Origin: Collinsella sp.
GTDB taxonomy: Bacteria > Actinomycetota > Coriobacteriia > Coriobacteriales > Coriobacteriaceae
Assembly (NCBI GenBank): GCA_018373675.1
Contig: JAHAGQ010000007.1
Coordinates: forward strand, 1 to 64,000
Reading direction: 5' to 3'
DNA: 64,000 bases
Each line of letters opens with the position of its first letter. The first letter of the stretch is position 1. This document shows, in pieces, positions 23,886 to 32,695 of this stretch. Under the pieces are notes generated by a model. The model searched no databases. It was not told where the DNA came from and worked only from the letters and a program-made list of their open reading frames with translations. Position numbers and translations under genes: made by a program.

Positions 23886-25003
23886 TTCAGTGCCTTCCTG
23901 ATATCGAACAGCATGACCTCGATGGCCAGCTGGGGAGTAACGTTTCTGGCTATGTTGCGCTCAGCCGTGGCAACCGCCTCGAGCGCCTGGGTGGCACCCG
24001 CAACATTCGTCGCGGCGGCAAGCCGCCCGATCGTGTCGCGCACGTCTTCGTTCACGACGTCGGCCGCCTCGTCCTGAAGCGTCAGCAGCACGTCGCGCAT
24101 GAGCGTCCGCGCGCTCGCCAGCGCTTCCATGATACCCGAACGCTCGCGCGCGTTGAGTTCGCGCTTGTTGCGGTCCTCAAGCTGCTTCAATGCTCCACGC
24201 GACAGATAGTCGGCGTTTTGCTCGAGCACCTTTTCCTGTGTGGACTTGACCTCGGCGAGCGGCGCCTTAACGGCGACGATGAGCGACTTGGCGCGGCTGA
24301 GCACATCAGCCTCGTCGGCAGCGATGAGCGAATCGATGGCGCGGACCATTTGGCGGCGAGCATCCTGGCGCTCGGCACTCTTAAGGAACTCGATGCCGCG
24401 TGTGGGGCTTCCCGCCACGGCGACCGCCATGCGGCAACGCGCGAGATCCTGACCCGTCGCGCGGCTCACGGCCTGCGCGGCCACGGTGGGCGACACCAGC
24501 CGAAACGGCACGCACTGACAGCGGCTCACGATGGTGGGCAACATCACGTCTGCCGAGGTGCCCAACAAGATGAACATAACGCCCTCGGGCGGCTCCTCGA
24601 GTGTCTTGAGCAGCGCGTTGGCGGTGTTAGCGCGCAGTTGCTCGGCACGATCGATGATGTAGACCTTGGCCTTGGCACGGATGGGCGCCAGCGGCACGTC
24701 ATCGAGCAGCTCGCGGGTCTGGGCAATGAGGTAGCCTGTGGCGCTCTCGGGCGTGTAATAGTGCACGTCAGGATGCGTATGCCGAGCAACGCGTACGCAG
24801 CTGTCGCATGCTCCGCAGCCGTCCTGCTCGCACAGGAAGGCCTGGGCGAGCGCCCATGCGGCATCGAGCTTGCCGGCACCGGGAGCGCCCAAAAACAGGT
24901 AGGCGTGCGATGCGCGGCCGCTGGCGACGGCGTTGGTCAAAAAATCGCGAACGCGCTCTTGGGTGTCGAGCTTGGCCAGCAGGCTTGCCTGAGCGGGGGC
25001 CAC
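23876..25003 (-). CDS. holB: DNA polymerase III delta-prime subunit
   Basis: A 375-residue clamp-loader subunit. Seen: HAYLFLGAPGAGKLDAAWALAQAFLC with a P-loop-like GAPGAGK, a four-Cys zinc site (CEQDGCGACDSC), VYIIDRAEQL, NALLKTLEEPPEGV and the SRC motif (IVSRCQCVPF). It opens and loads the sliding clamp with delta and DnaX. The start is taken as GTG 25003, with AAGGAGG upstream inside the end of tmk; the frame opens earlier but overlaps tmk. Confidence 0.92.
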   Translation of the reverse strand: MAPAQASLLAKLDTQERVRDFLTNAVASGRASHAYLFLGAPGAGKLDAAWALAQAFLCEQDGCGACDSCVRVARHTHPDVHYYTPESATGYLIAQTRELLDDVPLAPIRAKAKVYIIDRAEQLRANTANALLKTLEEPPEGVMFILLGTSADVMLPTIVSRCQCVPFRLVSPTVAAQAVSRATGQDLARCRMAVAVAGSPTRGIEFLKSAERQDARRQMVRAIDSLIAADEADVLSRAKSLIVAVKAPLAEVKSTQEKVLEQNADYLSRGALKQLEDRNKRELNARERSGIMEALASARTLMRDVLLTLQDEAADVVNEDVRDTIGRLAAATNVAGATQALEAVATAERNIARNVTPQLAIEVMLFDIRKALKCR

Positions 25004-25004
25004 G

Positions 25005-25688
25005 TTACTCGGCCTCCTTGGCAAGCGCGGCGGCGACAGCATCTTGCGAAATGTCGAGACCGTACGCGCGAATCTGCTCGACCGTCTTCTCGAAGACTTC
25101 CTCGACGGTCGCAGTGGCGTCGATGAGCTTTACGCGGTTTGGCTCCTCGGCAGCAATGGCGCAAAATCCCTGGTAAACGCGCTCTTGGAAGGCTATGCCT
25201 TTTGCCTCCATGCGATCTGCCGCACCACGAGCTGCCATGCGCAGCGCCGCCTGCTCGGGCGTGATGTGGTAGACGAGCGTGAGCGCCGGATGCGTACCGG
25301 CGACAGCCAGGTTGTTGGCATCGCGTACCATCTGACGGTCGAGGCCATCGGCAAACGCCTGGTAGCAGGTCGTGGAGTCGTAGAAGCGATCGCACAGGAC
25401 TACCTTGCCGGCCGCGAGGGCGGGAGCTATGACCTCGTGCACCAACTGGGCACGCGCCGCCTCGTAGAGCAGCAACTCGCAGGTGTCTCCCATCGCCGTA
25501 TTGGCGGGGTCGAGCAGCAGAGCACGGATCTTTTCGCTAATGGCGGTACCGCCCGGCTCGCGCAGGCTCACAACCTGGTAGCCAGCGAGTTCGAGCGCGC
25601 GGGCAAGCAGACGCGCCTGCGTGGACTTGCCGGCGCCGTCGACGCCCTCGAGCGTGATAAAGCTATGTTGAGCGGGCTCAAAAGCCAT
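25005..25688 (-). CDS. tmk: Thymidylate kinase
   Basis: A 227-residue enzyme phosphorylating dTMP to dTDP. P-loop LEGVDGAGKSTQA, the DR[FY] motif CDRFYDSTTCYQ, and REPGG for substrate binding are all intact. It heads the tmk-holB-ricT-comF operon, a common order in Gram-positive bacteria. ATG 25688 with AAGGGG. Confidence 0.95.
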   Translation of the reverse strand: MAFEPAQHSFITLEGVDGAGKSTQARLLARALELAGYQVVSLREPGGTAISEKIRALLLDPANTAMGDTCELLLYEAARAQLVHEVIAPALAAGKVVLCDRFYDSTTCYQAFADGLDRQMVRDANNLAVAGTHPALTLVYHITPEQAALRMAARGAADRMEAKGIAFQERVYQGFCAIAAEEPNRVKLIDATATVEEVFEKTVEQIRAYGLDISQDAVAAALAKEAE

Positions 25689-25790
25689 GGGCGCAGCCCC
25701 TTCCTACAAGGCGCGTAAATGCAGATATATCAACCAAGCCATGATACCCCAGGGGCAGGCGCGCCCCCAATGGCTAAAGGTGTCTTTCCA

Positions 25791-25859
25791 AAGTTGCGGT
25801 GAAATAGGGACTGATTGAAGCTCTGAGACCGCCAAACAGTCCCTATTTCACCGCAACTT
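25791..25859. repeat. Perfect 23-bp inverted repeat (TTGCGGTGAAATAG family)
   Basis: Arms 25791-25813 and 25837-25859 are perfect inverted copies containing GTTGCGGTGAAATAG and AGGGACTG, with a 23-nt loop. A second, less perfect member is at 61448-61514. Located between divergent tmk and zinc-ribbon genes. Confidence 0.8.
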
Positions 25860-25927
25860 ATGATGGGGACTTTTGGACGCTGGGTATAATCGTCGTATTA
25901 ATTTGAAATGTGGCGAAAGGAGTGGCA

Positions 25928-26911
25928 ATGTCTCGGTATTGCGCCTCGTGCGGCAAGCTTCTTGCAGATGATGCCAAGTTCTGCACCTCGTGCGGTGCAC
26001 CCGTTGAGCAGACAACCGCAAGCAATGGCCAACCCGCGTTTGAGAAGACCGGCTCCCTCGATACGCCGCAAGCTAAGCCGGACGACCCCCTCGCCTATCG
26101 CCCCGACCCCGCCGCCGGCCCTGCAGCGGTCGAAACGACGCAGCGCATACCCGTCGCGGACACCCCGCCCCAACAGCAACCGGCGTCTACATACGCGTCT
26201 GGTTCACCGCAGGCCCCCGCCGCCAAAAAGAGCAGCACCAAGGCGCTTATCGCCGTTATCGTTGTGCTGGTGGCAATCATCATCGCCTTGGTCATCTTTT
26301 TTGTGATCAAGCCGTTCGACAACTCCGCTACGCAGACGACTGCCGAGGTAGCTAAGCTGCACCATGACGTCGACGACGATGATCTAAAGCCTCTCGGCAA
26401 TCCCAACAGCCTGTACGACGATGATGACGATGACGACGAGGATGGCGGCGAAGCAAGCCTCTCCGAACAGAACCTCTACCGTCGCCTGAGTGAATACTAC
26501 GACCTGCTGGAAGATCTCGATAGCCAGGTCCGTGCCTGCGCAGAGACGTTTAATGGCAGCTATCTGGAAGAGGATCGTACCACCCGTCAAAATCTCGCTG
26601 ACGTCGCCGAGCGCACGGAGGACACCATCGAGCAGTATTACGACATTGTCGAGGACCTGGACGTCCCCACAAGCTCTAAGAACTACAGCTCGTGGAAGGA
26701 CATCATTGCTCTGTACGACGACCTGGATCACCGCATCGATGCGATCTGCGATGCCTGGGAGATCAGCTTAAAGTACGCAAAGCCCGCGGACCATAAGAAC
26801 GAGATCGTGGCGCCGCTGTCGCGCGACAACGTGGCGGGCACCAATGACAATAAGTACCGCCTAGACTTTGAGGAGCGCTATCCCGGCGCCAAACCCGTCG
26901 AAGTGAACTAA
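25928..26911 (+). CDS. Zinc-ribbon single-pass membrane protein
   Basis: A 327-residue protein. Residues 1-30 form a zinc ribbon (CASCGKLLADDAKFCTSCG), followed by a Pro/Ala/Gln-rich linker, one membrane helix (about 105-127: ALIAVIVVLVAIIIALVIFF), and an external Asp-rich (DDDDDDD) then helical domain with LSEYYDLLEDLDSQVRAC. Zinc-ribbon membrane proteins of this shape are frequent in Gram-positives; the function is unknown. ATG 25928 with AAAGGAG; a GTG six codons upstream is part of the ribosome site region. Confidence 0.8.
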   Translation: MSRYCASCGKLLADDAKFCTSCGAPVEQTTASNGQPAFEKTGSLDTPQAKPDDPLAYRPDPAAGPAAVETTQRIPVADTPPQQQPASTYASGSPQAPAAKKSSTKALIAVIVVLVAIIIALVIFFVIKPFDNSATQTTAEVAKLHHDVDDDDLKPLGNPNSLYDDDDDDDEDGGEASLSEQNLYRRLSEYYDLLEDLDSQVRACAETFNGSYLEEDRTTRQNLADVAERTEDTIEQYYDIVEDLDVPTSSKNYSSWKDIIALYDDLDHRIDAICDAWEISLKYAKPADHKNEIVAPLSRDNVAGTNDNKYRLDFEERYPGAKPVEVN

Positions 26912-26929
26912 CGCCTTGTCGTTTCCGAG

Positions 26930-26988
26930 CCGGCAGTTAGGGACGTTCCTAAACTGCCGGCAGAAAAAGGAATGTCCCTAACTGCCGG
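26930..26988. repeat. REP-like hairpin (CCGGCAGTTAGGGAC family)
   Basis: Arms 26930-26950 and 26968-26988 match at 20 of 21 positions (CCGGCAGTTAGGGACRTTCC). A partial copy is at 50899-50929. Confidence 0.8.
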
Positions 26989-26990
26989 TC

Positions 26991-27030
26991 AAAAAACGAG
27001 CGAGGATCATGGGACCCTCGCTCGTTTTTT
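26991..27030. terminator. Bidirectional terminator
   Basis: AAAAAACGAGCGAGG...CCTCGCTCGTTTTTT serves the convergent zinc-ribbon gene (plus) and topoisomerase gene (minus). Confidence 0.9.
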
Positions 27031-27052
27031 GGGCAATGTTTCGACTGCGCCG

Positions 27053-29647
27053 TTACTTGTCGGCGGCTGCTTTCTTGGCAGTCGACTTCTTCGCGGTCGT
27101 CTTCTTGGCGGCAGTGGCTTTCTTAGCCGTCGTCTTCTTCGCAGTCGAGGTCTTCTTCGCCGTGCTCGCCTTGGTCGCAGTCTTGCGGCCGCGGGCGGGC
27201 TTCTTCTCCTTGGTCGGGCAGTCCATGTTGACGCAGATACGCCACGGACCGCGCGCCGTGTTGACCACCACGATGGGAGCGCCGCACTCGGGACAGGTCT
27301 CGCCCGTCGCCTCGAGCTTGCCACGCGCCGGCAGCGGATAGCTCACGCCGCAGTCGTCATAGTTGGTGCAGCGGATAAAGCGCTTGCCGCTCTTCTCGCT
27401 CTTGTGTGCGATCAGGTCGCCATGGCGTCCTGCCTCGGCGCACACCTTGCACTCGCCCACCTTAAGGTCAGGCTCGTAGTTGGTGGGGCATGTGGGGTTC
27501 ACGCAAATCTCGAAAGCCTTTTGGCGGAACGGCTGGCACTTAATGCGCGGCGCACCGCATTCGGGGCACACAGCAGCCTCGCCCTCGAGCGGGCTCACCT
27601 TGACGCCGCTCGGCACCGGATAGGTCACGTCGCAGTCGGGCCAGCCCATGCAGCCGATAAAGCTGCCGCGGGTCTTGGCGCTCGTCTTCATAACCAAGTC
27701 CTTGCCGCACTTGGGGCAGGCGCCCACGCGCGCATCGGCCGTGACGGCGTCGCTGATAGCATCGCCCAGTTCCTGCGTATGCTTGAGCAGCTCGTCGAGC
27801 ACACCGGCCAGCAGCGCGCGCGAGTGCGTCACGACATGCTCTTCGGTGTCCTCGCCGCGCTCCACGCGGGTCATATCGCCATCGAGCTCGCTGGTCATAT
27901 CGGGGCTCGTGATGCGCGGGGCAAACTGCGACAGTGCATCGATGATGGCGATGCCCAGCTTGCTCGGCTCCACGGGATCGTTTTTGAGATAGCGCACGGC
28001 GTACAGGCGCTCGATGATGCTCGCGCGCGTGGACTTGGTGCCCAGGCCGCGCTTTTCCATCTCCTGCACGAGCTTGCCCTGGCTGTAGCGTGCGGGCGGC
28101 TCGGTCTGCTTGGCCTCGAGCTTAATGTCGAACACGTCGACCGTATCGCCCTGCTCCAGCGGCGGCATCTGCTCGTCGCGCTTGAGTCCATACGGATACG
28201 CCTCGCGGAAACCCGGGGTCACGAGCACATCGCCCGAAGCCACGAACGGCTCACCATTGACGTCGAGCTCGAGCTTGGTGTTCTCGATGGTCGCGGGACC
28301 CATGAGCGTTGCCAGGAAGCGACGGGCGATGAGGTCGTAGAGCTTGCGCTGGCCACCGTCGAGCGCGGACGGATCGCCCTCGCCCGTGGGATAGATAGGC
28401 GGGTGGTCGGTGGTTTCGACTTTGCCGCGCGTGGGCTTCATGGGGCCGGCGAGCACCTTTTTGCACACGGGCGCCAGCGCCGGGTTGATCTTTGCAAGGT
28501 CGCTCACCACGGCGCCCAGATCGAGCGTCGCAGGGTACACGGTATTGTCGACACGCGGGTAGCTGATGAGACCGGCCATGTAGAGGGACTCGGCGATGCG
28601 CATGGTACGCGCAGGTGAGATGCCCTCGGCTGCGGCGGCAGCCTGCAGCGAGGTAGTCGCAAACGGTGTGGGCGGCTGCTGCTTGCGCGAACGCTTGGTC
28701 ACCGCGGCGACGGTTGCCGTCGCAACGCCGTCAACGTGGCCGTACGCCGCCTCAGCAGCATCCTTGTCGGTAAAGCGCGCCGTCTTGTGCGCAATCTTAA
28801 AGCGGTCGTCCTCGGCAGCGCCCTGTGCGGCGCCCATGCCGCGGATCTGCCAATAGTCCTCGGGCACAAACGCCATGCGCTCGCGCTCGCGCTCGACCAC
28901 CAGGGCAAGCGTCGGCGTCTGCACACGGCCGGCAGAGCGCACGTTACCAAAGCCGCCAAACTTGGCGAGCGTCAGGTAGCGCGTGAGCACCGCACCCCAA
29001 ATGAGGTCGATGTGCTGGCGGCTCTCGCCGGCGTCGGCCAGATTCTGGTCGAGCGAGACGAGATTATCGAAGGCCTGCGTGATCTCGGCCTTGGTAAACG
29101 AAGAATACTGGGCGCGGGCGACCGGCAGGTCGGGCGCAACCTCGCGCACCTTGTTGAGGGCGTCCGAACCGATCAGCTCGCCCTCGCGATCGAAGTCCGT
29201 GGCGATGATGACACTGTCGGACTTCTTGGCGAGGTTCTTGAGCGAACGAATGAGTTCCTTCTCGGCCGGTAGCTTAATGACGGGCGCCCAGGTGAGGTAA
29301 GGCAGGCTCTCGAGTTTCCAGCCCTTGATTGAGATGCCATCGGCAAGAAACGGCTTGCGCTTGGTGTCGTAGGGCGGACGCGCCAGGCCATCGGGTATGT
29401 CGGCCGGCAGCATCTCGCCGTCCTCGGTGACCGAATACCAGCCCAGCTTTTTATCGAACAGCACGCTGTCGCAAAAATCGGGCGCTAGGATGTGACCGGC
29501 AAGGCCGATGGTCACGCACTCCTCGCCCTTCCACTCAAAACGGTAGATGGCGGTGTTGTACACCTTGTCCTTTTTGGGCTTGCCCGTGGACAGACGCTCG
29601 GCAATCTGACGCGCGGCGTCGTTTTTCTCGGCGATGATGAGCTTCAA
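27053..29647 (-). CDS. topA: Type IA DNA topoisomerase (topoisomerase I, archaeal-like) with Lys/Ala tail
   Basis: An 864-residue type IA topoisomerase that relaxes negatively supercoiled DNA. An N-terminal Toprim domain (MKLIIAEKNDAARQIAE, IIATDFDREGELIG), then the core with active-site Tyr363 in GLISYPRVDNT, as in archaeal topoisomerase I. Several C4 zinc ribbons follow (CPKCGKD, CPECGAP, CVNPTCP, CKVC, CPECGAP). The last 60 residues are repeats of TAKK/ATAAKK like histone H1, likely DNA-binding. The start is TTG 29647 with AGGAG 6 nt away. It is downstream of hypB on the same strand. Confidence 0.9.
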   Translation of the reverse strand: MKLIIAEKNDAARQIAERLSTGKPKKDKVYNTAIYRFEWKGEECVTIGLAGHILAPDFCDSVLFDKKLGWYSVTEDGEMLPADIPDGLARPPYDTKRKPFLADGISIKGWKLESLPYLTWAPVIKLPAEKELIRSLKNLAKKSDSVIIATDFDREGELIGSDALNKVREVAPDLPVARAQYSSFTKAEITQAFDNLVSLDQNLADAGESRQHIDLIWGAVLTRYLTLAKFGGFGNVRSAGRVQTPTLALVVERERERMAFVPEDYWQIRGMGAAQGAAEDDRFKIAHKTARFTDKDAAEAAYGHVDGVATATVAAVTKRSRKQQPPTPFATTSLQAAAAAEGISPARTMRIAESLYMAGLISYPRVDNTVYPATLDLGAVVSDLAKINPALAPVCKKVLAGPMKPTRGKVETTDHPPIYPTGEGDPSALDGGQRKLYDLIARRFLATLMGPATIENTKLELDVNGEPFVASGDVLVTPGFREAYPYGLKRDEQMPPLEQGDTVDVFDIKLEAKQTEPPARYSQGKLVQEMEKRGLGTKSTRASIIERLYAVRYLKNDPVEPSKLGIAIIDALSQFAPRITSPDMTSELDGDMTRVERGEDTEEHVVTHSRALLAGVLDELLKHTQELGDAISDAVTADARVGACPKCGKDLVMKTSAKTRGSFIGCMGWPDCDVTYPVPSGVKVSPLEGEAAVCPECGAPRIKCQPFRQKAFEICVNPTCPTNYEPDLKVGECKVCAEAGRHGDLIAHKSEKSGKRFIRCTNYDDCGVSYPLPARGKLEATGETCPECGAPIVVVNTARGPWRICVNMDCPTKEKKPARGRKTATKASTAKKTSTAKKTTAKKATAAKKTTAKKSTAKKAAADK

Positions 29648-29701
29648 AAGAGGCTCCTATCTCGTATCTCTGCGGCTACGCCCGCCCGTATGGCGGCCGA
29701 C

Positions 29702-30385
29702 TTACGCCCTTGCTTGCTCAATCTGCCCGATGAGCCAATCGCACCAGGCATCCATGCCCTCGCCCTTGCGCGCGCTCACGGCAAACCGCGGCGCCTGCGG
29801 ATTGAGGTCATCGAGTGTCTTAGTATACCTATCCATGTCAAAATCGAAAGCCGGGGCCACATCGACCTTGTTGAGCAGCTGCGCGCCGGCGTGCTGAAAG
29901 ATGCCCGGGTACTTGATGGGCTTGTCGTCGCCCTCGGGCACCGAGAGAATCATGATGGACAGGTTTTCGCCCAGGTCAAAGTCGACTGGGCAGACCAGGT
30001 TACCCACGTTTTCGATAAAGATGACGTCGATGTTTTCCAGACCCACGGCCTGGTCGAACGCGTCAACGGCCTCCATGATCATGTTGCCCTCGAGGTGGCA
30101 CAGGCCGCCCGTGTTGATCTGGATGGCAGGCATGCCGGCTTCCTTCATGGTGATGGCGTCGACGTCCGAGGCGATATCGCCTTCGATGACGGCGCAGCGC
30201 AAGCCGGCCTTGTCGCGCAGGCGCTCGTTGGTGCCCAGAATCGTTGTTGTCTTACCCGAGCCGGGGCTCGACAAGACGTTGATCACGTAGGTGTTTGTCT
30301 CATTAAATCGCTGACGCAGCTGATCTGCCAGGCGCTCGTTGCGCGACAGGATCGGCGACGCGATATCAATCGTTTTCTCGGCCAT
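29702..30385 (-). CDS. hypB: Hydrogenase maturation GTPase HypB
   Basis: A 227-residue SIMIBI GTPase that with HypA inserts nickel into NiFe-hydrogenase. P-loop SSPGSGKTTT, EGDIASDVDA, GGLCHLEGNM (the Cys-His metal site at the dimer interface), IENVGNLVCP and NKVD are intact. No His-rich nickel-storing N terminus is present. Follows hypA by 54 bp. No hydrogenase structural gene is in the window. Confidence 0.94.
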   Translation of the reverse strand: MAEKTIDIASPILSRNERLADQLRQRFNETNTYVINVLSSPGSGKTTTILGTNERLRDKAGLRCAVIEGDIASDVDAITMKEAGMPAIQINTGGLCHLEGNMIMEAVDAFDQAVGLENIDVIFIENVGNLVCPVDFDLGENLSIMILSVPEGDDKPIKYPGIFQHAGAQLLNKVDVAPAFDFDMDRYTKTLDDLNPQAPRFAVSARKGEGMDAWCDWLIGQIEQARA

Positions 30386-30439
30386 ACTCGGCGCTCCTTA
30401 CTTCTACCATTTATACCCCGTCCCCAGGTTGCTGGCGGG

Positions 30440-30796
30440 CTAATCGTCGGGGGTCTCGATCTCGATACTTGCGATGTCGAGTTCGCGGCCGTGCAGCAGA
30501 CGCACGTTGGAGCCGCCACACTGGGGACAGCGACAATGGAAACGGTCGTGATCAAAGACCTCGCCGCAGTCCAGGCACTCGCTTTGTGGATGGACCTCCT
30601 CCACGGCAAGCTCGCAGCCGCGCGTGAGCGGGTCCTCGTCGCGAAACGTCTCCCAGGCAAAGTCGAGCGCCTCGCGCACGACCTCGGTCATATCCCCGAT
30701 ACGCAGCGTTACCAAAACGGCGCGCGAGGCCCCCGCCCCACGCGCCGCGCGAATCACTGTATCGAGTATGCCGTTGACAATGCCAACCTCGTGCAT
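30440..30796 (-). CDS. hypA: Hydrogenase nickel-insertion protein HypA
   Basis: A 118-residue metallochaperone. The N-terminal MHEVG binds nickel through His2; the zinc site is ECLDCG...CRCPQCG (residues about 73-93). It delivers nickel with HypB. It is 6 bp behind tatC; the tatC stop overlaps its ribosome site region, so tat and hyp genes are cotranscribed. Confidence 0.94.
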   Translation of the reverse strand: MHEVGIVNGILDTVIRAARGAGASRAVLVTLRIGDMTEVVREALDFAWETFRDEDPLTRGCELAVEEVHPQSECLDCGEVFDHDRFHCRCPQCGGSNVRLLHGRELDIASIEIETPDD

Positions 30797-30802
30797 ACCG
30801 AT

Positions 30803-31594
30803 TTACTCCTCGTCGTCCTCATCGTCCGAGAACAGGTCCAGACGACTCACAAACAGGCCCTCCTTGCCCTCGCGCGCGGTAATGACCACGCGGGCAATAG
30901 CGAGCGAAATCTCGTAGAGCGAGAGCAGGGCGCCATACATGAGGCCCAGCGTAACGGGCGAGCCGTCGGGCGTAATCACAGCCGAGCCCACAAGCAGGCC
31001 CACGTACACGTAGCGCCAGGCGCCGCGGAAGGCCGCGTAGGACACGATGTGGAAGACGGACAGGTAGAAGATGATAAGCGGCAGCTCAAACGCCACGCCA
31101 AAGCCGATCATAAAGAGCAGCTCCATGTTGACGTAGTTCTCCAGGTCGGGCAACGCCGTAGCGACGGCCGAGGTCTCGCCGATGAGCCACTCAAAGCCCG
31201 CCGGGATGATGATGAAGTAGCAGAAGATGGCACCCAGGAAGAACAGCACCGTCGAGGCGAGCACCGTGGGCACGACCCACTTGCGCTCGTTGGGGCGAAG
31301 TGCCGGCAGGAAAAATGCCAGAATCTGCCAGATGATCATGGGCGTGCACATGACCACGGCCATCTTGATGGCCAGCGAGAAGCGCAGGCCAAAGCCGCCG
31401 AGCGTGGTGGTGATGTAGAACTTACCGTCCGGCACAAAGGAGCGGATGGGGTCTTCCAAGATGTCGAGCACCACGGGCGTGGCGAAATACAGCACGATGG
31501 CGGCGGCAAACACCGACACGACCACGATGGTCAGGCGGCGACGGAGCTCTCCCAGGTGATCGAAGAGCGGCATGCGCGCAGGTCCGATAGGCAT
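30803..31594 (-). CDS. tatC: Twin-arginine translocase subunit TatC
   Basis: A 263-residue six-helix membrane protein, the receptor for twin-arginine signal peptides. Family features: N-terminal MPLFDHLGELRRRL, FALRPNER-type loop (FFLPALRPNERKW), and GFGVAFELPLIIFYL with the conserved Phe-Glu. An acidic tail (SDDEDDEE) ends it. The ATG overlaps the tatA-like stop as TAATG. Confidence 0.95.
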   Translation of the reverse strand: MPIGPARMPLFDHLGELRRRLTIVVVSVFAAAIVLYFATPVVLDILEDPIRSFVPDGKFYITTTLGGFGLRFSLAIKMAVVMCTPMIIWQILAFFLPALRPNERKWVVPTVLASTVLFFLGAIFCYFIIIPAGFEWLIGETSAVATALPDLENYVNMELLFMIGFGVAFELPLIIFYLSVFHIVSYAAFRGAWRYVYVGLLVGSAVITPDGSPVTLGLMYGALLSLYEISLAIARVVITAREGKEGLFVSRLDLFSDDEDDEE

Positions 31595-32175
31595 TACTCA
31601 TCGCCTCCCTTCGAGGCGTCGGCGGCAGCGGCGTCGTCCTCGGCCTCGAGCTCGCGGGCGAGCTGGTCGACGACGGCCTTGCGCTTGCGGGGACGACGGG
31701 CGTAGAGGTCAGCCGTCGTGGGCTCTGCCGGCTCGGGCTCGGGCTCCGGCTCTGCAGCAGGCTCGGGCTCGACGACAGGCTCGGCGGCAGCGGCAGGCTC
31801 GGCACCCTCGGCCTCCTCAGCAGCACCCTCGCCCTCGGCGGCAGCCTCACTCGCGGCCTTCTCGGCAGCAAGACGGGCGCGACGCTCGGCAAAGGTCTCC
31901 TTCTTGGCGGGCGCTGCCGCCTCGGCGGCATCCTCGTCCGCATCGGAATCGTCATCGACGGCAGTCTTCTTGGGCTTGACCGGTGCCGAAGCGGCCTCAC
32001 TTACCGGATCGATAATCTCGGACTGAACAACGGCCGTCATCTTTTCCTGCGTCTCGCGGAACTGACGGATGGCACGGCCAATCGTGCGGCCCATCTGTGG
32101 GAGCTTATCCGGGCCAAACAGCAAAAAGCCGAAGACCACGATGATCGCGAGCTCACCCTCTCCAATACCAAACAC
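31594..32175 (-). CDS. tatA: TatA/TatB-family protein with long acidic Ala/Pro/Glu extension
   Basis: A 193-residue Tat component. The N-terminal FGIGEGELAIIVVFGFLLFGPDKLPQ is the membrane helix plus the FGP.KLP hinge, followed by the amphipathic helix GRTIGRAIRQFRE. The remainder (about 60-193) is Ala/Glu/Pro-rich. TatA or TatB cannot be separated with confidence; the Glu in GIGEGEL and the long tail favour TatB. Start is GTG 32175, GGAGG 5 nt upstream. Single TatA/B plus TatC makes a minimal Tat system. Confidence 0.88.
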   Translation of the reverse strand: MFGIGEGELAIIVVFGFLLFGPDKLPQMGRTIGRAIRQFRETQEKMTAVVQSEIIDPVSEAASAPVKPKKTAVDDDSDADEDAAEAAAPAKKETFAERRARLAAEKAASEAAAEGEGAAEEAEGAEPAAAAEPVVEPEPAAEPEPEPEPAEPTTADLYARRPRKRKAVVDQLARELEAEDDAAAADASKGGDE

Positions 32176-32329
32176 ACATACCTCCAAGGCTCGATGTGAG
32201 TCGAGCCCGCACCGCGCCATTCGGCCGGAACTCGTCTATTCATTCGGTCAAGTATAGCGCCCGGACGCCAAAACGTCCGAGCGCATCACAAACATATGCC
32301 AAACGGCACGCCCTTTTGGGGGGCAAAGA

Positions 32330-32644
32330 TTATGCAGCGGTGATCGAAATCTCTTGGTCGACACCCAACAGCTGGACCACACGCATCACCGGGGGCTGCA
32401 CATTGGTGCAGCTAAAGCGCTTGCCGTGGTCGACCGCGTGGTGCGCAGCGCCCACGAGCACGCCAATGCCCGTCGAATCGATGTAGCTCACCTGGGCAAA
32501 ATCGAGCTCAACGGCCTCGGTGGGCTGCTCGAGCGCCAGGTCGATGGCATTGCGCAGGCTATCGGCGTTAGAGATATCGATCTCGCCGGTTACCTTAATG
32601 GTGTAGAGCTCTGGCGTGGGGTTGGTGGAAATACCCAAATCCAT
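32330..32644 (-). CDS. STAS-domain anti-sigma factor antagonist-like protein
   Basis: A 104-residue STAS domain protein like SpoIIAA/RsbV. YTIKVTGEIDISNADSLRNAI and the loop YIDSTGIGVLVGA, whose Ser is the phosphorylation site for a partner kinase, are present. No partner kinase or sigma factor is next to it. It is 50 bp downstream of the aminotransferase gene. Confidence 0.88.
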   Translation of the reverse strand: MDLGISTNPTPELYTIKVTGEIDISNADSLRNAIDLALEQPTEAVELDFAQVSYIDSTGIGVLVGAAHHAVDHGKRFSCTNVQPPVMRVVQLLGVDQEISITAA

Positions 32645-32695
32645 GTATACGCTCCTTTACGTATCAAAAGTGCGGATAGTACGGGAAGCCGCGCG

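Noticed and set aside
26972..28618. 548-residue plus-strand open frame
   Set aside because: Antisense to the topoisomerase gene, which has all its motifs.
29492..31705. 737-residue plus-strand open frame
   Set aside because: Shadow of hypB, hypA and tatC; composition rich in Arg/His with no domain.
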